From the NCBI GenBank assembly GCA_949128115.1, contig OX421962.1, positions 56,089,787 through 56,153,786 of the forward strand: DNA of 64,000 nt, read 5' to 3'. A program made the translations under genes and the position numbers. Of this stretch, positions 25,801 to 40,800 are shown one piece after another. The notes under the pieces were generated by a model. It had not been told where the DNA came from and did no database searches. It saw only the letters and a program-made list of their open reading frames with translations. The stretch comes from Anaspis maculata. Its lineage: Eukaryota; Arthropoda; Insecta; Coleoptera; Scraptiidae. Positions within the stretch are counted from its first letter, which is position 1, and each line of letters opens with the position of its first letter.

Positions 25801-28800
25801 AATACTTTTTTTTTAATTCTTTTTTTTCGCATTTAAAAAGCTTGACTTACTTGAACTTTTCAAAATTGCGGAATTGAACGACGTTTCTTAATTTGGAGTA
25901 ACTTTCGTCGCTAAATTTATTAATGCTGCCGTTTTTTCCACACAAAAAATACGGCATTTCCTAGTATAGTGCTCTTTCTTCAAACGTGAGTGCCATGAAA
26001 ACCAGTGGAGTGTGGAGAATTGAAAAAAATAAGGGTTTCCTAAAATCAGGTGTGAAAATTTGTATCAGTATGTATTTCAAAATTTCAAAATCCGAAAAAC
26101 TCGATTTTTTTTTCAAAATTTTCATATATTTTTTGAAAAAAGACCCTCATTCTCTTGCCAGCTCAGATTTAAATGACTAATTTTTCTGTTACGTTTTTAG
26201 CTGCACAGATTTGGCAGTAACTCACGCCAAAAGAATCTATCTGTTGTTTCTCTTCCGCTCTGCAGCTGATCCGCAGTCTGTTTCAGCCGTTTTTTATGCT
26301 AGGAAATAACATCCTCAACTACTGAAAATGGTATCTTTGTATTAAACAGTGATATGTGTCTGTCAAGCTTTTAAAATGCAAAAAAAAAGAATAAAAAAAA
26401 AGGTATTCGCGGAGATTAGAACCTCTGACCTTTGAATTCGTTTACTTTTATCTATAGTACAAGAAAGATAGATTTCAACCTCGGAATAAATATGGACGTC
26501 GTGAAAATTTTATATTCTGTTCAGAATTGAGTGCTCTACAACATATCCAAAATCGCCAAAAATCGCACCCAGGGGTTTTGAGTTATTGGAAGGGGGGTAA
26601 AAAATTGTAACTTAAAATGGAGGGGATGAAGCCCGTCAATCAATTGGAAGCAAATACGTTATGATTCGACGCATCATATCCCGTTGATACCATTTTGGCA
26701 CAAAAAGTGTCGATTACTGTTGAAGGGGGGTCGTGGGGGGGCGAAGCTCTGCTAGGTGGTCCATTTTGTTTTTCTGGCCATGTAAAACCGATCACGACAA
26801 GTTTGGTATCTTTTCCAACTAAATTCAATCTCCTGAACTCGAATCCGATGTGTAAATTTTGATGAAAACAAGTTTGAAGAAGTTAACTTGAAAAAACTTG
26901 TTTTTTCTTTGACAATTTTGAAGAATTTTTTTTTCACTGTTAGAGGTATTCATCGTCCAAAAATTTTTAGGGGTCATTGGATTGAAGTGTATTCTTTACG
27001 AAAATCATCCACTTTATGTATAATTTTGATTCTCGAGTTCAAAAAATCGATTTAAACTCGAGCCGGCTCGGCGCGTCGTCTACTACTGACCAGAACACTA
27101 GAGCATGCACCTTTCAATGAAAATAGCTCAAACTTTCGAAGAGATAACAACTCATCTTTGGAAATTTGATTATATGTGCAGAATTGAATTCTCTATAACA
27201 TGAACAAAATCGCCATGAATCACACTGCAGGATTTTGAGTTATTCGAGGAGTAGGATAACATTTTCTCAAGATTCGTGCTCTATGAACTGTTAGCTCTCC
27301 CCTCAAATAACTCAAAACCCTGCAGTGCGATTCATGACGGTTTTGTTCATGTTATAGGGAACTCAATTCTGCACAGATAATCAAATTTTCAAAGATGAGT
27401 TGTTATCTCTTCTAAAGTTTGAGCTATTCTCATTTCAAGGTGCATGCTGTAGTGTTCTGGTCAGTAGTAGACAACGCGCCGAGCCGGCTCAAGTTCAAAT
27501 CGATTTTTTGAACTCGAGAAACAAAATTATACATTGAGTGGATGATTTTCGTGAAGAATACACTTCAATCTGATGACCCCTGGAAATTTTCCGAAGATGA
27601 ACACCTCTAACAGTAAAAAAAAAATCCGTCAAAATTGTCAAAGAAAAAACAAGTTTTTTCAAGTTAACTTGTTCAAACTTGTTTTCATCCAAATTTACAG
27701 ATCGGATTCGAGTTCAGGAGATTGAATTTAGTCGGAAAAGATACCAAACTTGTTGTGATCGGTTCTACATGGCCAGAAAAACAAAACGGACCACCTAGCA
27801 GAGCTTCGCCCCCCCACGACCCCCCTTCAACAGTAATTGACACTTTTTGTGTCAAAATGGTATCAACGGGATATAATGCGTCGAATCATAACGTATTTGC
27901 TTCTAATGGATTGACGAGTTTTATCCCCTCCATTCCAAGTTGCAATTTTTCACCCCCCCTCCAATAACTCAAAACCCCCGGGTGCGATTTTTGGCGATTT
28001 TGGATATGTTGTAGAGCACTCAATTCCGAACAGAATATCAAATTTTCAGGACGTCCATATTTTTTCCGAGGTTTTGCAGATTTTTTTACTATTTTTCCTG
28101 TACTACTAGACCACTCGACCATCTCGCCTTCTGTCAATCATTGTGACATTTTTTTATATAAGCAAGAGGTGTAAAAAATGATTCAAAATGGGCATCTTTA
28201 AAACCGGCGGCGACTCTTATAGCAGGGGATGGAAGGTGGCTGTCGGGTATCGGAAGATTCATCGTATTGCCCACTATCGATTGAAACAGAAATTCTTCAT
28301 AAAAGCGATCGACCCAGAATTTTGCAGTGGGCTCCCGGACTACGATTTTGCTCAACTCAAGAAGAGACATTTCTGACATAACCAACTATGCCTAGCATCC
28401 GAGTTAGCTGGAAAAAATCATTTGGGGAGGGGGTTCCATTTCATCACCAAATTCTCTACTGCGCAGGCGCCGGAGATTCAATCCTAGAATATGTTTAAAG
28501 GTACTTAGTCAGGGGGCATAGGGTCAAAAAAAGGTTGGCCGTGTGCAGCTTCGTGAAGATATATAGGGATATGTCCTAATCGATTTCTGGGCGATCAAGG
28601 ACCATGAAAAATTATGGTGGAATATTGACATCTGCTGCAAGCGAATATGGTGGAGGCGCCAAAATGGGCTCCATCTGATGATAAGAAACTGGCTGTAGCT
28701 CGTTTGTTTTTTAACGGATTTCAACATCTGAAACATCATTTTGTAGACAAAAAAATTCTCTTCTTATTTTATGCCTAAGTTTACAAACGTCATTCCGGGA

Positions 28801-31800
28801 AACTGTCAAAATTGTCTTCATAAGATATGCTAAATTCCGGCCTTTTTTCAAGGTTATCTGATATTTTTGAAACTTGGCAGTATTATAGATATTGAGGTGC
28901 CCTTTCCGAATTTTCACTTTTCCACTTCGTATATTTGCCGTTTTGGCCGCCATATTGGAAAGATGGCGCCCAAAAAACAGTTTTTTGTCAATATCTTCAT
29001 TTCAGTCAATGTGAGGTGGGAGCGTTTGTATGCGAATGAAAGCTTATTCAATTATCTACAATGTGACACCTTACTCGTGTACGTGCTATTTCCGGTTCTT
29101 GGGTTATGGCTTCCAGAGCTCCCTGAAGCATCAACTTTTGTCATCCAATCAGCATGTCAAGTTGAGCTTAGCTCCACGTGGCAGTCAAATTAACCATAAA
29201 TAATGATAAATTGTCAACCACAGACCATTAATATCCAGAAAATCAAGCATGGTAACGGTTGCTATGCAACTACAGGGTGAACTCTAAGGGAAAATTAACT
29301 TTGAGAAGGTATAGCTTGAGAACTGTAAGTCGCACATGAGTGATTCAGACGTCAAATTATAGACAATTTGATAGACCTTCACTTTTGATCTGAATTCTCA
29401 AGTTTTATGACAAATTTTCGAAAAAAAATCGAAAATATGTTTTTTTGGGCGCCATTTTTTCAAAATTATCGCCAGAACAGCAAAGATACGAAGTGGAACA
29501 GTGGATATTCTGAATGATGACCCCAAATCTCATCATAATAATAAGTTTCGAATGTATCTGATATCCTTCAAATGCTATTTCACTTTTATTTCTTTCTAAA
29601 GTCAGTTTGCTTTCACAGTTCACCCTGTAATTACACAAATAACATCACCATGATCGATTTTCTAAATTTTTATCAGCTATGATTAATGGCCAAGAGCTAT
29701 TGATGGGTTATTTGCCTACTACATGACGATGGTATCAATTTAACATGCTGATTGAATGCCGAAAGTTGATGCTTCCGGAAGTTCTGAAAGCTCTAACTCA
29801 AGAACCGTAAATTGCACAATAATGACTGATATGTCAAATTGTAGAGATTGGAATGGGCTTTTCTTCGCATACACACATTTCAATCTTGAGTCAGTTGAAT
29901 TCAAGATATTGACAAAAAACTGTTTTTTGGGCGCCATCTTTTCAATATGGCGGCCAAAACGGCAAAGATACGAAGTGGAAATGTAAAAATTCTAAAAGAG
30001 CACTTCAAGATCTATGATACTGCCAGGTTTCAAAAATATCGGATAACCTTCAAAAAAGGGCGGAATTTAGCATGACTTATAAATACAGATTTGACAGTTT
30101 CACGAAATGACGTTTGTAAATTTAGGTATGAAATCAGAAGAGAATTTTTTTGTCTACAAAATGACGTCCCAGATGTTGACATCCGTTGGAAAACAAACGA
30201 GCTACAGCCAGTTTCTTATCACCAGATGAAGCCCATTTTGGCGCCTCCACCATATTCGCCTGCAGTGGATACGAATATTCCACCATCATTTTTCATGGTC
30301 CTTGACCCCCCAGGAATCGACTAAGACATATCCCTATATATCTTCACGAAGCTGCACACGGCACGACCTATGCCCCCATACTAACTAACCTGTCGTGACA
30401 TGAACAAAAAACAATATTTAAAAAAATATTGACCGAGATATTGACATTCTGATCATTGATTTTCTAGAAATCGCATTTTTACTGATGGGCCAACTGATGT
30501 GGGACGGGGCTCGTATTCCCTTGAGCACATGTTGTAATTGTATTTTGCTTTGAGAAAATGGAATCTTCCTTTTAATGTGAGCCTGAAATAAGCTTTCGTT
30601 ATTTCTTATAAAAAGTGATCGACTTGAGTTCGATCTCGAATTCGATTATAGGCTATTCTAATTAAACAGCCAACTGAACCCGTGAGCCTGTATATTTGAA
30701 GACCTGCGCACAAGCTGCGAGCAAAAGGTATCGCCTATATGAGAGAGAGACGAACATTATGAACATTGCGGAGATTTTCCGTTAAGAACACTGCAAACAT
30801 TTTATTTCATTTGGAGTTATTGTGTTACACTAACTAATCCCGTTATTGGCTGTCAACCTAGGGGACATAAAAAGTTATCTGGAAGTGCTCGAAGTAGGTG
30901 ATAATAACGGCCTTTATACCGAACAGCACGAATTTTTGATGGCCTGCAAAAGTTTCGAGCTTTGGTCGCCAGCAGCAAGCCTCCAAGGACCTGGAGGACC
31001 ACGAAAGTTGTCTGGAAGTGCTCGAAGTAGGTGATAGTAACGGCCTGTATACCGACATGCAAAAGTTTCGTACTTTGGTCGCCAGCAGCAAACCTCCAAG
31101 GACCTGGAGGACCACGAAAATTGTCTGAAAATGCTTGAAGAAGGTGATAGTAACGGTCTGTTGTGCCGAGTTGCAAGAATTTTAGCCGGCCTGCAAAAGT
31201 TTCGTACTTTGGTCGCCAGTAGTGAACGTCCAAGGACCTGGAGGACCACGAAAATTGTCTGGAAATGCTCGAAGAAGGTGACAGCAACAAACCTGCAAGA
31301 ATTTTTGCCGACTTGAATTTTAGAATTCCCCTGGAAGGGTAATAAAGGAGAAATCACTAAACGAACAATGCGAACCTGCGGTGTTGCCGGATGCTCCTCA
31401 GAAAATAAATCACTCAACGTGTACCGGTGCGTGTGAGTGATTTATTTGTCGCATGTTGAGAGATTTATTTTTTTATGATTTGGTTAGAGTTGGTGTGAAA
31501 AGTTTTGGGTAACTTATAGAGTAAGTCCTAAAGTTTCTATAAATAACAAGGCAAATGTATAAATAAATCCAATAATTTCAATCAGAGTAGATCGAGGATT
31601 ATTATTTCATAGGGGTTTTTATATTGTCCGCAATGGCGCGCAGGCACAAGTAATATTTGATGGAAACGTTTCAGTCGAGGTTTGATATGGCTGTTGCGCC
31701 GAGTCTTTTAAAACTACCCCTGTTTCTGTCAATAAGTGCAGAATAGTTTTAAATAAGCGCAAAACATGTTTATAAATCTGTACATTTTATAAATAACTTG

Positions 31801-34800
31801 TGTGATTTTCATCAAAGTCTGCAAAAATTAAATCTCTCGGTGACATTTCATTATGTCCACGACGGCGTTCCATACTCTGCAATGTGGTTGTGAGAATATG
31901 TATCGTGGGTCGTAAAGTTGACTCTGAACTCCTCAAAGTACTTCTGCGGTAACGAAATTTTCTTTTAAATTACCATGGATACCCAAACCTATATTGTTTT
32001 CTTCAACTGGAAATTTTTCGTTTTCCAATCAGTTCTTGTTATGTAAATTAATATTGTTTGTGAATGAATGAATATTCTTCCGAATAAAAAAAATAATATA
32101 GTCGAACCTAAGTTTTTATCTCCGTTGAATAAATTCTCAAAATGGTAGTACGACCTCTGGATGTCGTACTCAATCTTTGGATTAACCAGCTCCAAATACT
32201 GCTCGCCTTTCTTGTCCACCAATTCGTAATCGAAAATATAGTCGAAGGTGCTGTCAACTGGAAGAATAAAAATAAATATTTGTTACTAGACAATTACAAC
32301 ATGATCAAGTATAGAAGATTTACCACACGTAATGTTTGCTGGACCTTTTCCCTGAATCGGTAAAACTAGGACTTTGCCGGAGATCTCGTAGTCGGCTAGA
32401 AGGACTATGTGATGACTGAAGACTACAACTCTTCCGTGCTTTTTTTCAAAGTCTAGGCTGGAATATTTTCGTGAGTAAGGTTTCCCTCGGGATCAAAAAA
32501 AAACTCACTCAATGTCCTTCACGATCATGGTTTCCAACCCTTCTAGTGTGCAGTCGGTCAGTTTCACATTCAAATTTTGGCTGGCGTGGATGTCGATTAG
32601 AGGCAATTTGAGGGGGTCCACTGAAGGTGTGTGGAACTGCCTATCCCCTGAAAAAAAAATCAAATCAAGGTGATTCTTCCATTCGGAAAATTTTCGAAGT
32701 CTCATCTTTGACATTTAAAGATATATCATCATAGGAAATGCAATACCCATTTACATAGTGTCAAGGTGAGCGTCTGTCTTTTATGTCTCTCGGTTTTTTA
32801 CATTTACTCAGAACTCTATACTTCTTACTCTATGGAAAATATAGAGGTATAGGAAATACTAATAACTTATTATGATTTTACAGACGAATGAGTTCCATGA
32901 AAAAATGGTCAAAATACTTTTTAGGAAAATATCCAGAAACGTAGGTGAGTTTTGGTTCAAGATAAGTATCCCTCTAGGATGAAGATCGGAGCCAGATTGA
33001 TCAACTGAAAAAAATAACTATCTAGTAGTTTGAGTATCCTGAAAGACGAACTTGCGTCTTTCTACCGTTATTAAAAAACGCCGTATCTACCAAAAAAGAA
33101 ATCATCGACTTTTACAACTTCCTCTTTTAATATTGGGTCTTATTACGGTGCCTTTTGTAAATAAGACAATATTGTAGCAACAACAATTTTGTCAAGGTGA
33201 CGAATCACAACAGCGCCGAAACCGGCAACCAGCAACCTGCTTTCATTGTGTTTTCGGCCTCACGCATGAAATGTGCATGTCCAAACTTCTACACTAACGT
33301 TAGCATTGCTATTAAAGTTCTATGTAAATGAACCATTAGCCTTTTACCAGTTGAACTAAAACTAATTCTTATCACCAACTTCAACTAGTATCTTGAGAAC
33401 TAAATCATGTTCCTATGTTAAAGTAATTACCAAATTTTACCGTGGGTTCCACAAAAGAGATAGTACGATAATACGAGATCAGTTGATTCGCGATTTTTGT
33501 TTGTCAATTTGTAGCTCAATGATCAATGGAAATGCTGGTTCATCTGTCAATAGTGAAAAGATAATGGGTCTAGTTTTAGGAATTTTTATGGTTAATCGAC
33601 TAGCATGCAGCAGAAAAAAGTTTAGTTAATCTGCAATCAGCCTGATTGCTGATCATCTTTTTTTTGTGGAACTGACGGTAAGTCATATTATTATAGTATC
33701 TTTTAATTTTTAATGTCTAAGGGGATCTAGGAAAATTATTCGCGGAGTAGGCTTAGAGGATGGGTCAGGTATTTAGATCTTTACATGTATTATATATATT
33801 TATATTCCATACCTTCTACACATTTTACATTATCCTTTATTCATTTTATATAATTTTGTAATTTCCTTCACGAATGAAAATTGTTGATTTGAAAAAAAAA
33901 TAATGTCTTCTTCCTCTTTATCCAACAAGAAATTTCAACATTATACATACATTACATACATACAAACATTCTGCTCACGAAAATACTTGACCATAGGTGG
34001 TATGAGTACCTACGTGCTAAAATTGTAATTGAGATTTGCGAGTTTGCGACTAGTCCCAGTTTGAAATAAAAATTAGGCTCCTAGCGAGGTATCGAACACC
34101 TAAGTCATGTAATGTACTAAGTTCACAAAAGATTGAGTATCAAAAACAGTACCTACCGATTTAATAATAAAAAAAAAAAAAAAAAAAATAAGGTTCAATT
34201 ATTCACACTACAATACTAACGCTAAGTAGTCGATCCACGTATGAAGAACACGTGCATCCAATCTGCCACGTAAAAAATATACTGCGTTCTTCTCTTCTCT
34301 GACCCACTGTGAATACACACAGAACACGTGATATTTTTATTGTTTCTAGTCCTTTAGTATTTTTTTTTTGTAATCACATGACTCACTAAGCTATCGATAA
34401 AAACATACTATGACTAGGACAGCAAGTAGTGAAAAAAGCACAATAATAGCACCGTTCAGTGAATTTTTTTTTGGCTCACGATAAATTTGAGAATAAATCG
34501 ACCGTATTCCCTTAATATTGAAAAGAAATTTGAGCATTGATGCTTTTGAAATGTTTTTCACTTACTAGAATACAATTTTACCAGTTCCAGCAACTGGACC
34601 CCTTCCCTAAAGTCCCTAAATTCGGGACTCTTCACTCTCTCCTCATGTCCTATGAAACTGCTAGTGACATATTACTGATGTAACTGATATAGTCCGGTGG
34701 ATTAGCGCCTAAACTATGCATTTTGCGATAAAGCAAAGGGTTTCTGGATTTACATTATCAAGACTTGACAATCCCAGAAATAGCGCCAATGAGCATTGGG

Positions 34801-37800
34801 TGCTTTCCATCTACACGGTACAAATACCACCAGACTGAACATGTTCCACGATTTGGTACACCTAGATGGAAAGCACCGGCATCGTTGACCGACGCGACAT
34901 CTCTGGTCTGGAGGCGACAGATAACATACGTAACTCAGAAACGAAGAAATGGCAGCGTAAATCGTAATCGATCGTACGTAATCCCTGCAAAGAAATGAAA
35001 TAAAACATGGATGCATGGATGAAACGACACAGAGAGAGACATATGACAACGGAGTGCTGGATAACAGCTGACGGTACGTCATTTTTTGCATCCGTTTCCT
35101 GTGTGCCTCTCGATGGCACAAAATTTCAGGTGATCCACGGGACGGCACAAAACCAGGTAAGAACACGTAGATGGAAAGCACCGTTTGGAACCCGCACATG
35201 CGCAAATGGCAGGTGTACCAAACTTGGAGCTAAGTGGAAAGCACCCATTATTCTTTTTCACTTTTGGATGATTCTTGAGGTCGCCTGTCACCTCAAACTC
35301 GTTGGCGCCACTTCTGGAATTGTCAAGTTCAGTATCAAGAACGTAAATGCAGAAGCTATTTTATTTGCTTCATCATAAAATGCATAGTCTATGCATTTTT
35401 GGCGCTAATCCACCGGACTAATATTTTAATTACTGATTTCAGCTCTACTTCTCATATTGTGAACTACTATGATGTAAACTACCACTATGACATGGCAAAT
35501 TTATTATTCCTTGCGATTAGTATGAATCCAACAAGTCAACAAAACCTATTCAAGCAAAATCTGGCTTGATTTCTTAAGGCCACTTTTAGAGTCCTCTAGT
35601 ATAAATCAGGCATAAGAAAAATGCCAGGTATAAACTCGGAACTTACATTTTACAGTTCCGGCATGGGCTATGTGCAATGTGCATGACCTTGAGCTATCAA
35701 CGCGTAGAAGACACAGAGCTCATGGTGGTGAAAATAAGACATTCTTGTTGGACTTCTTTGACAGCAGACAGCTTTGAATTAGTCGCATGGTTACTTGTTT
35801 TCACATTTATTTCTTGTGTATTTTTTTGTTGTGATGTAGCCGTCATATCGCCACCTAGTGAGATGTTCGCGGAGCAATCACAGCGCCACCTACTACTTGT
35901 ACACCTACTTTGTAATACATCAAAGTAAACAAATATGAATTCTCGTCCTAAAAAACCTTGAAATTTTTTCAAAACACCCTTCTTCTTCCAAAATTCTCCG
36001 AATATATGAATTATTGGGGGATGGGTTGGGAATTTTTGAAATCTCTGTTGAGTTCCCCTAATTTACCAATAATTAGTAAGAATACGTAGAGTAAGTGATA
36101 AACGAGGCGGCGAATCATTCGGTACTAGTGATAGGTAATGGTCATCATAGGCAATAGTCCGAATGTAAAAATAAACATTCTCAGCTGATAACTTTTTTTT
36201 ATTTGGTCTGGTCAAAAGTAGTGGTCGTTGGACCCATTTTTTCATGATTTTGAAATTTATGGCTTATTTTCATGCTGATGTTGTGGGGAATCCAAGAAGG
36301 TATGACACGTCAAGTCCCCAGGGTGGAAACCAAAATCGTGATTTTTGGCTCCTGGCTCATCGACTAAGTGAATAGCAACAGCCAATCACTATTTCAGAGG
36401 GATCGAAAGCTCCCCATTAGAAATGAAGAAATTCAAAATTATCTTCAGCTTGATTTTTTTCCCGTGTGTTGCTCAGCTAAATGTGTGTTGCTTGAGCACG
36501 CGAGCTACACACCTATCGCCGGCCCTGCCAATAAGTTCGTATAGGTAGTATCTTCCAGAATTTAGATACACCTAGCTATTCGACTATAGGTAAAAGAGGT
36601 TTTGAAACTATTGTTCAAAATACTTACTCACAAGATACGACGAAAAAACCTCGGAAAAAACCTTTCAGTGGCTGTGCAATGTGCATGTGCAAGTGTATGA
36701 ATGAGTAAATTAAGCATTGCGTTTTTTTTTCATCGACTCTTATTTCACCTGATAATTATGATGCGTGGTTTATTAAATACGATACGTACGCGATCGCGAT
36801 ACGTAACTAGACAAGCGTTTTCTGGCATTTTGCACTTAAAACGTAATTTTCATTTATAACAGTCTGAGTGACACGCCAAAGCCATTAGGTACCAGGATAA
36901 GTGCTTCTGCAAATAATTGAAAATGAAGTTGCAGAAACAAACCCAGCAGTGATATACAATGTAGTACCTACAATGACAAATGAGACGTGTTCCGTATTCC
37001 GTATAATTTTTATTTTGTTTCTGCTAGATGCACTGCGGATATTCACAAAGCCTTATAAGTCCTAGGTAGCTGATATACAGGGTCCTGTAACAGTGTATCA
37101 CGTTTTTCTAGCATCCTTTCCGTAGGAGATAAAAGAAAAAAGTTTGATGCATAAAATTGTTTGTTTGAAAGAATCTCTACGTGTCGTCAAATTATTTTCA
37201 GCTATACAGGTGCTCCATTTCTCCGCTACTCATATAATACAAAAGCAAAGGTTTTTCTCAAATGGATGCCTTACTAGATGCCAAATAGAAATTCTGTTTT
37301 GTTGTTCAGCTTTTCAAACTTCATTATTGGTTTAGTTTCCGTTTCTTTAATTTCTGGCAGTGATACTACACTAAACACTAATAATTGGAAATTTCAGCAA
37401 TTTCGAGGTTTACTTCGCAAAATTGTAAGGGACTTGTTTTACTTTCCCGACCCCCCACCAACATGGAAGGAGAAGTATTGTAATCGTGCAGGAAAAAAGT
37501 TTTGAGATTTCAACGGATATATCCGTTTTGAGGTCCCCCAAGACGATTCAGACCATTTTCAGAATGATGTCTACCTGTGTGTGTATCTGGCCGTCTGTGA
37601 TCTTCCACGATAACTGCCGAACCGTTGACTTGAAATTTAGCATGCGGACCCGTTTTTTTTTTTTGAAAGAACCCATTAGTGTTTGGCTTTCATCTGTCAA
37701 ACGGTAGTGTCACTGTCAACAAATGTCAAAAGATATATCTTAAGGAACTTGACTTGCAATATGACATTTGAAAGCCCCTAAAAAACTCTATTTAGAACAA

Positions 37801-40800
37801 TTAAAGTTATTGCCCTATCTGTCATCTGTCAAAGAATAGAAAATGTCAAAGTTTAAAACTCCACCAGTTAATTATTCAAAATCTATCAGACATTTCAATT
37901 AAATACTGACTGTCGCATTGAGGACGGTACTTTTATATGTCTCCAATTAGCGCTCCCGAGCATTCCATCATCCTCCAGCAATTTCCATAGTGGCCCGGCA
38001 TATGCGGTTTCTAGACGACTTCTGAATAATCACACACACCTTTCGCGTGCTTTCCGTGTGTTCTGGAATCTGCACCTCCGCCAAAATGGACAGATGTGTC
38101 TTGATCGAGCGTTGAAAGTTCCCAGTGCTAAGCCATCGCGTATGCTTCTGGAAACGTCCAGAGCACCCACTTGTATCTACACCGCTACATGATGGATGGA
38201 AGAATCCAGAAAGATCGCGTGTTTACCCGAATGCACGGGATCGCCACTCGTAACACTATTATTATATCTCGTGTAGGAAGGACGCTGGGAAAGCCCGACG
38301 TACTGTTGCAGGAACCTGTATATCTACGCTTTGATCAGCTTCAAGTATTTATTCTGTTCATTAGTCTCTATCTCAATAATTATCAACTATTTACATATTA
38401 ACTTTTTTTCAGCAATTTATAGTTGTACTTAACAGAGGTAAAAAAAATTAATAAGATAATTTATATAATTTCAATATACATTAAATTACTCTGCGTCCTC
38501 CTGCCAGTTCCATCACTGTAATACCCGTCGTCGTTCTCCCCTTCTCACCAGACCAATGCACTCTGTCATTCTGTGTTGTCAATCCATTGTAGATACATAA
38601 CTACATACCATAATAGTCCTCACAAATACATATACAGTTCATCATTTTCATGAACGTTATTTCGTTATAATCCATCTCAATGCAAAAAGATACAATTCGC
38701 GTAATGCATGGGCTTGTTGTATTTTCAGCTTTGGGGTTATAACTCATGATATAAAAAATATATATTTATGTATATATACAGGGTAATGAGCGATGATAGC
38801 AAAAAAATCAACTGTGGGTAGATCTCGTCAATTATGACGAAATCCTCTATACCATTTTGCAAAGTTCGGCCTAATGACAAAGATACAGCCCTTCAAAGCT
38901 CACTTTTTTCAGATTTCAAAAATGTGTAACTCAGGAACGTTTAAGCAAAATTAACCTAAATTCAGCACAGAGTGGTTTGTCGAAGCCATCTACCAACCTG
39001 CCAAATTGTGGAAGGATCCAATCAGTGGCGTAAGAGTTACGAGGGTCCATAATTTAGGAGCATCAGGAGAAAAGTTGATTTAAGGTGACCCCCCATAATT
39101 TCTACGCTACTTGTTGGATTCTTTCAAAATTTGGCAGGTTGATAGAAAATGTTGATAAACCGGCTTATGCTGAATTTGAGCTGATTTTGTTGAAGCGTTC
39201 CTAAGTTGAAAATTTTTGAAATCTGAACTTTCAAGGGCTGCATCTTTGTCATTAGGCCGAACATTGCAAAATGGTATGAAGGTTTTCGTCTTATTTGGAC
39301 GAGATCTACTCACAATTGAATTTATTGCTATTATCGCTGAAACATCCTGTATATCGACAATAATCGTACCACTCATTGTATCGCTATTCATAAATGAATA
39401 GATAGCGTGGTATCATTACTATAATTATCATACAGGGCATTTCAGGAATGTCTGTGCAAAAAAATATCGCATGTTCCCGACACCGAGCAAGCAGACCAAT
39501 TCAGTCAGATTCACCTACTTTATGCACAAATTAGTGCTTTCTGAGAAAACTTTACAGCTTTTCAAAAATAAAAGCCTAATAAAGCTGATTTTTTCAATAA
39601 ATTACCGGAGAACCGGGCACACCCCAGAGAGCAGGTAGTGCAAACGTATCATAAGATTCTATAATCTATAGATCTTCAATTCTGTAATTATGAAAATGAT
39701 TCTGTCTTTGATTGTTTTTGTGTTGTTTGTTTTCATCCTACACCTGGAGCTCTCAGGTGCTCATTAGTTTTCTTTATCGTGTATGCGATGGAAATGAATC
39801 ATTATTAAGTATCCTCATTAATTAGGTATGTATCCATAAAAAATCAGGCAACGTCCATTAGTGTACTGAACAACGCCTGTTTTGTTGACATTCTCTAAAG
39901 TTGAGATTTTGGAACATTGCGAATCGAATGAGTCTAAAATCTGTTCCCACAGACTTCCAGAAAATAATTATTAGTGAGTGAACATACAAGTTGATTTTCA
40001 GCTTGCTTATTGCAACATACAGGGTGTTTCACTTCTTTTGTCAATATTTTAGGAGATAATAGAGCATCGGAAAATAAGTACTTTCGCCAAAAACAAATCA
40101 AAAAAATTGAAAACACTAATAATTCAATAATAATTGAAAAAATCCAATTCTACAAATGTGACAAAAGTCAGTATGACCAGCTTGTAGACATGCATTAACT
40201 TACTTTGTGAACCAAATTTGGTCATAATCCAGTACTTCATCGAATTTGAAGTTATAACAAATTTTTTTTTTCAAATTTCAACTTTGAAAGCCTCTATTTC
40301 CGTTATAATTTTTTTTGAGAAAGTCCTCTTATGTTTTTATGGTCTATCATCTCTCAATATATTACTAAAAAAGTGCAACACCCTGTAGAACCATGTTTTT
40401 ATTCTAGTAGTTACTTAAAAATTACATCAGGTGGTCTTCATTGCGATTGAAACTTGTTTATTTTGTGCTCGGAGTAATATTGAATTTGTCGACACACTTG
40501 GACCAGTATCTCGACAATCATTTCTATAATCCAGATTATGAGGTTGGTTTTGATCAACGTAAGATTTATTGTAGAAGAAAAAAAATCTAGGACTGGAGGA
40601 CCTGAAGGCCAGAATTGATTTATTCGATTTGTTGGGATTTGCATGAGCTGCAAAAAATTTGAATTATGACCATGTGTTAGGCTATTACTGAATTTCAATT
40701 ATGTCATAAGGAAGCTAAAGTTCTATCCTTTTGTTTGAAAAAACACGCAAATCCGATGCTTAACATTGTTGTTATTTACGAATCAAAACAGGACTCAGTT

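Larger units (their letters stand above)
25525..26454. repeat. inverted repeat E, left part, carrying a tRNA-like Pol III unit
   Basis: 25525-25757 is repeated in inverse at 28106-28345. The shared part keeps an open frame in both arms (for example AKFWVDRFYEEF and LPIPDSHLPSPA), which may be chance. The arm runs into a tRNA-like sequence at 25731-25806. Its inverse begins at 26454 and is cut by a family A insertion. Confidence 0.7.

Noticed and set aside
25731..25815. Functional tRNA gene
   Set aside because: A and B boxes fit, but the acceptor stem ends do not pair and the sequence recurs as part of an inverted repeat.
28134..28385. Conserved protein-like frame in both arms of repeat E (also 25526-25708)
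   Set aside because: Conservation between the arms is at DNA level from recent duplication. There is no known domain, and it is open only within the repeat.
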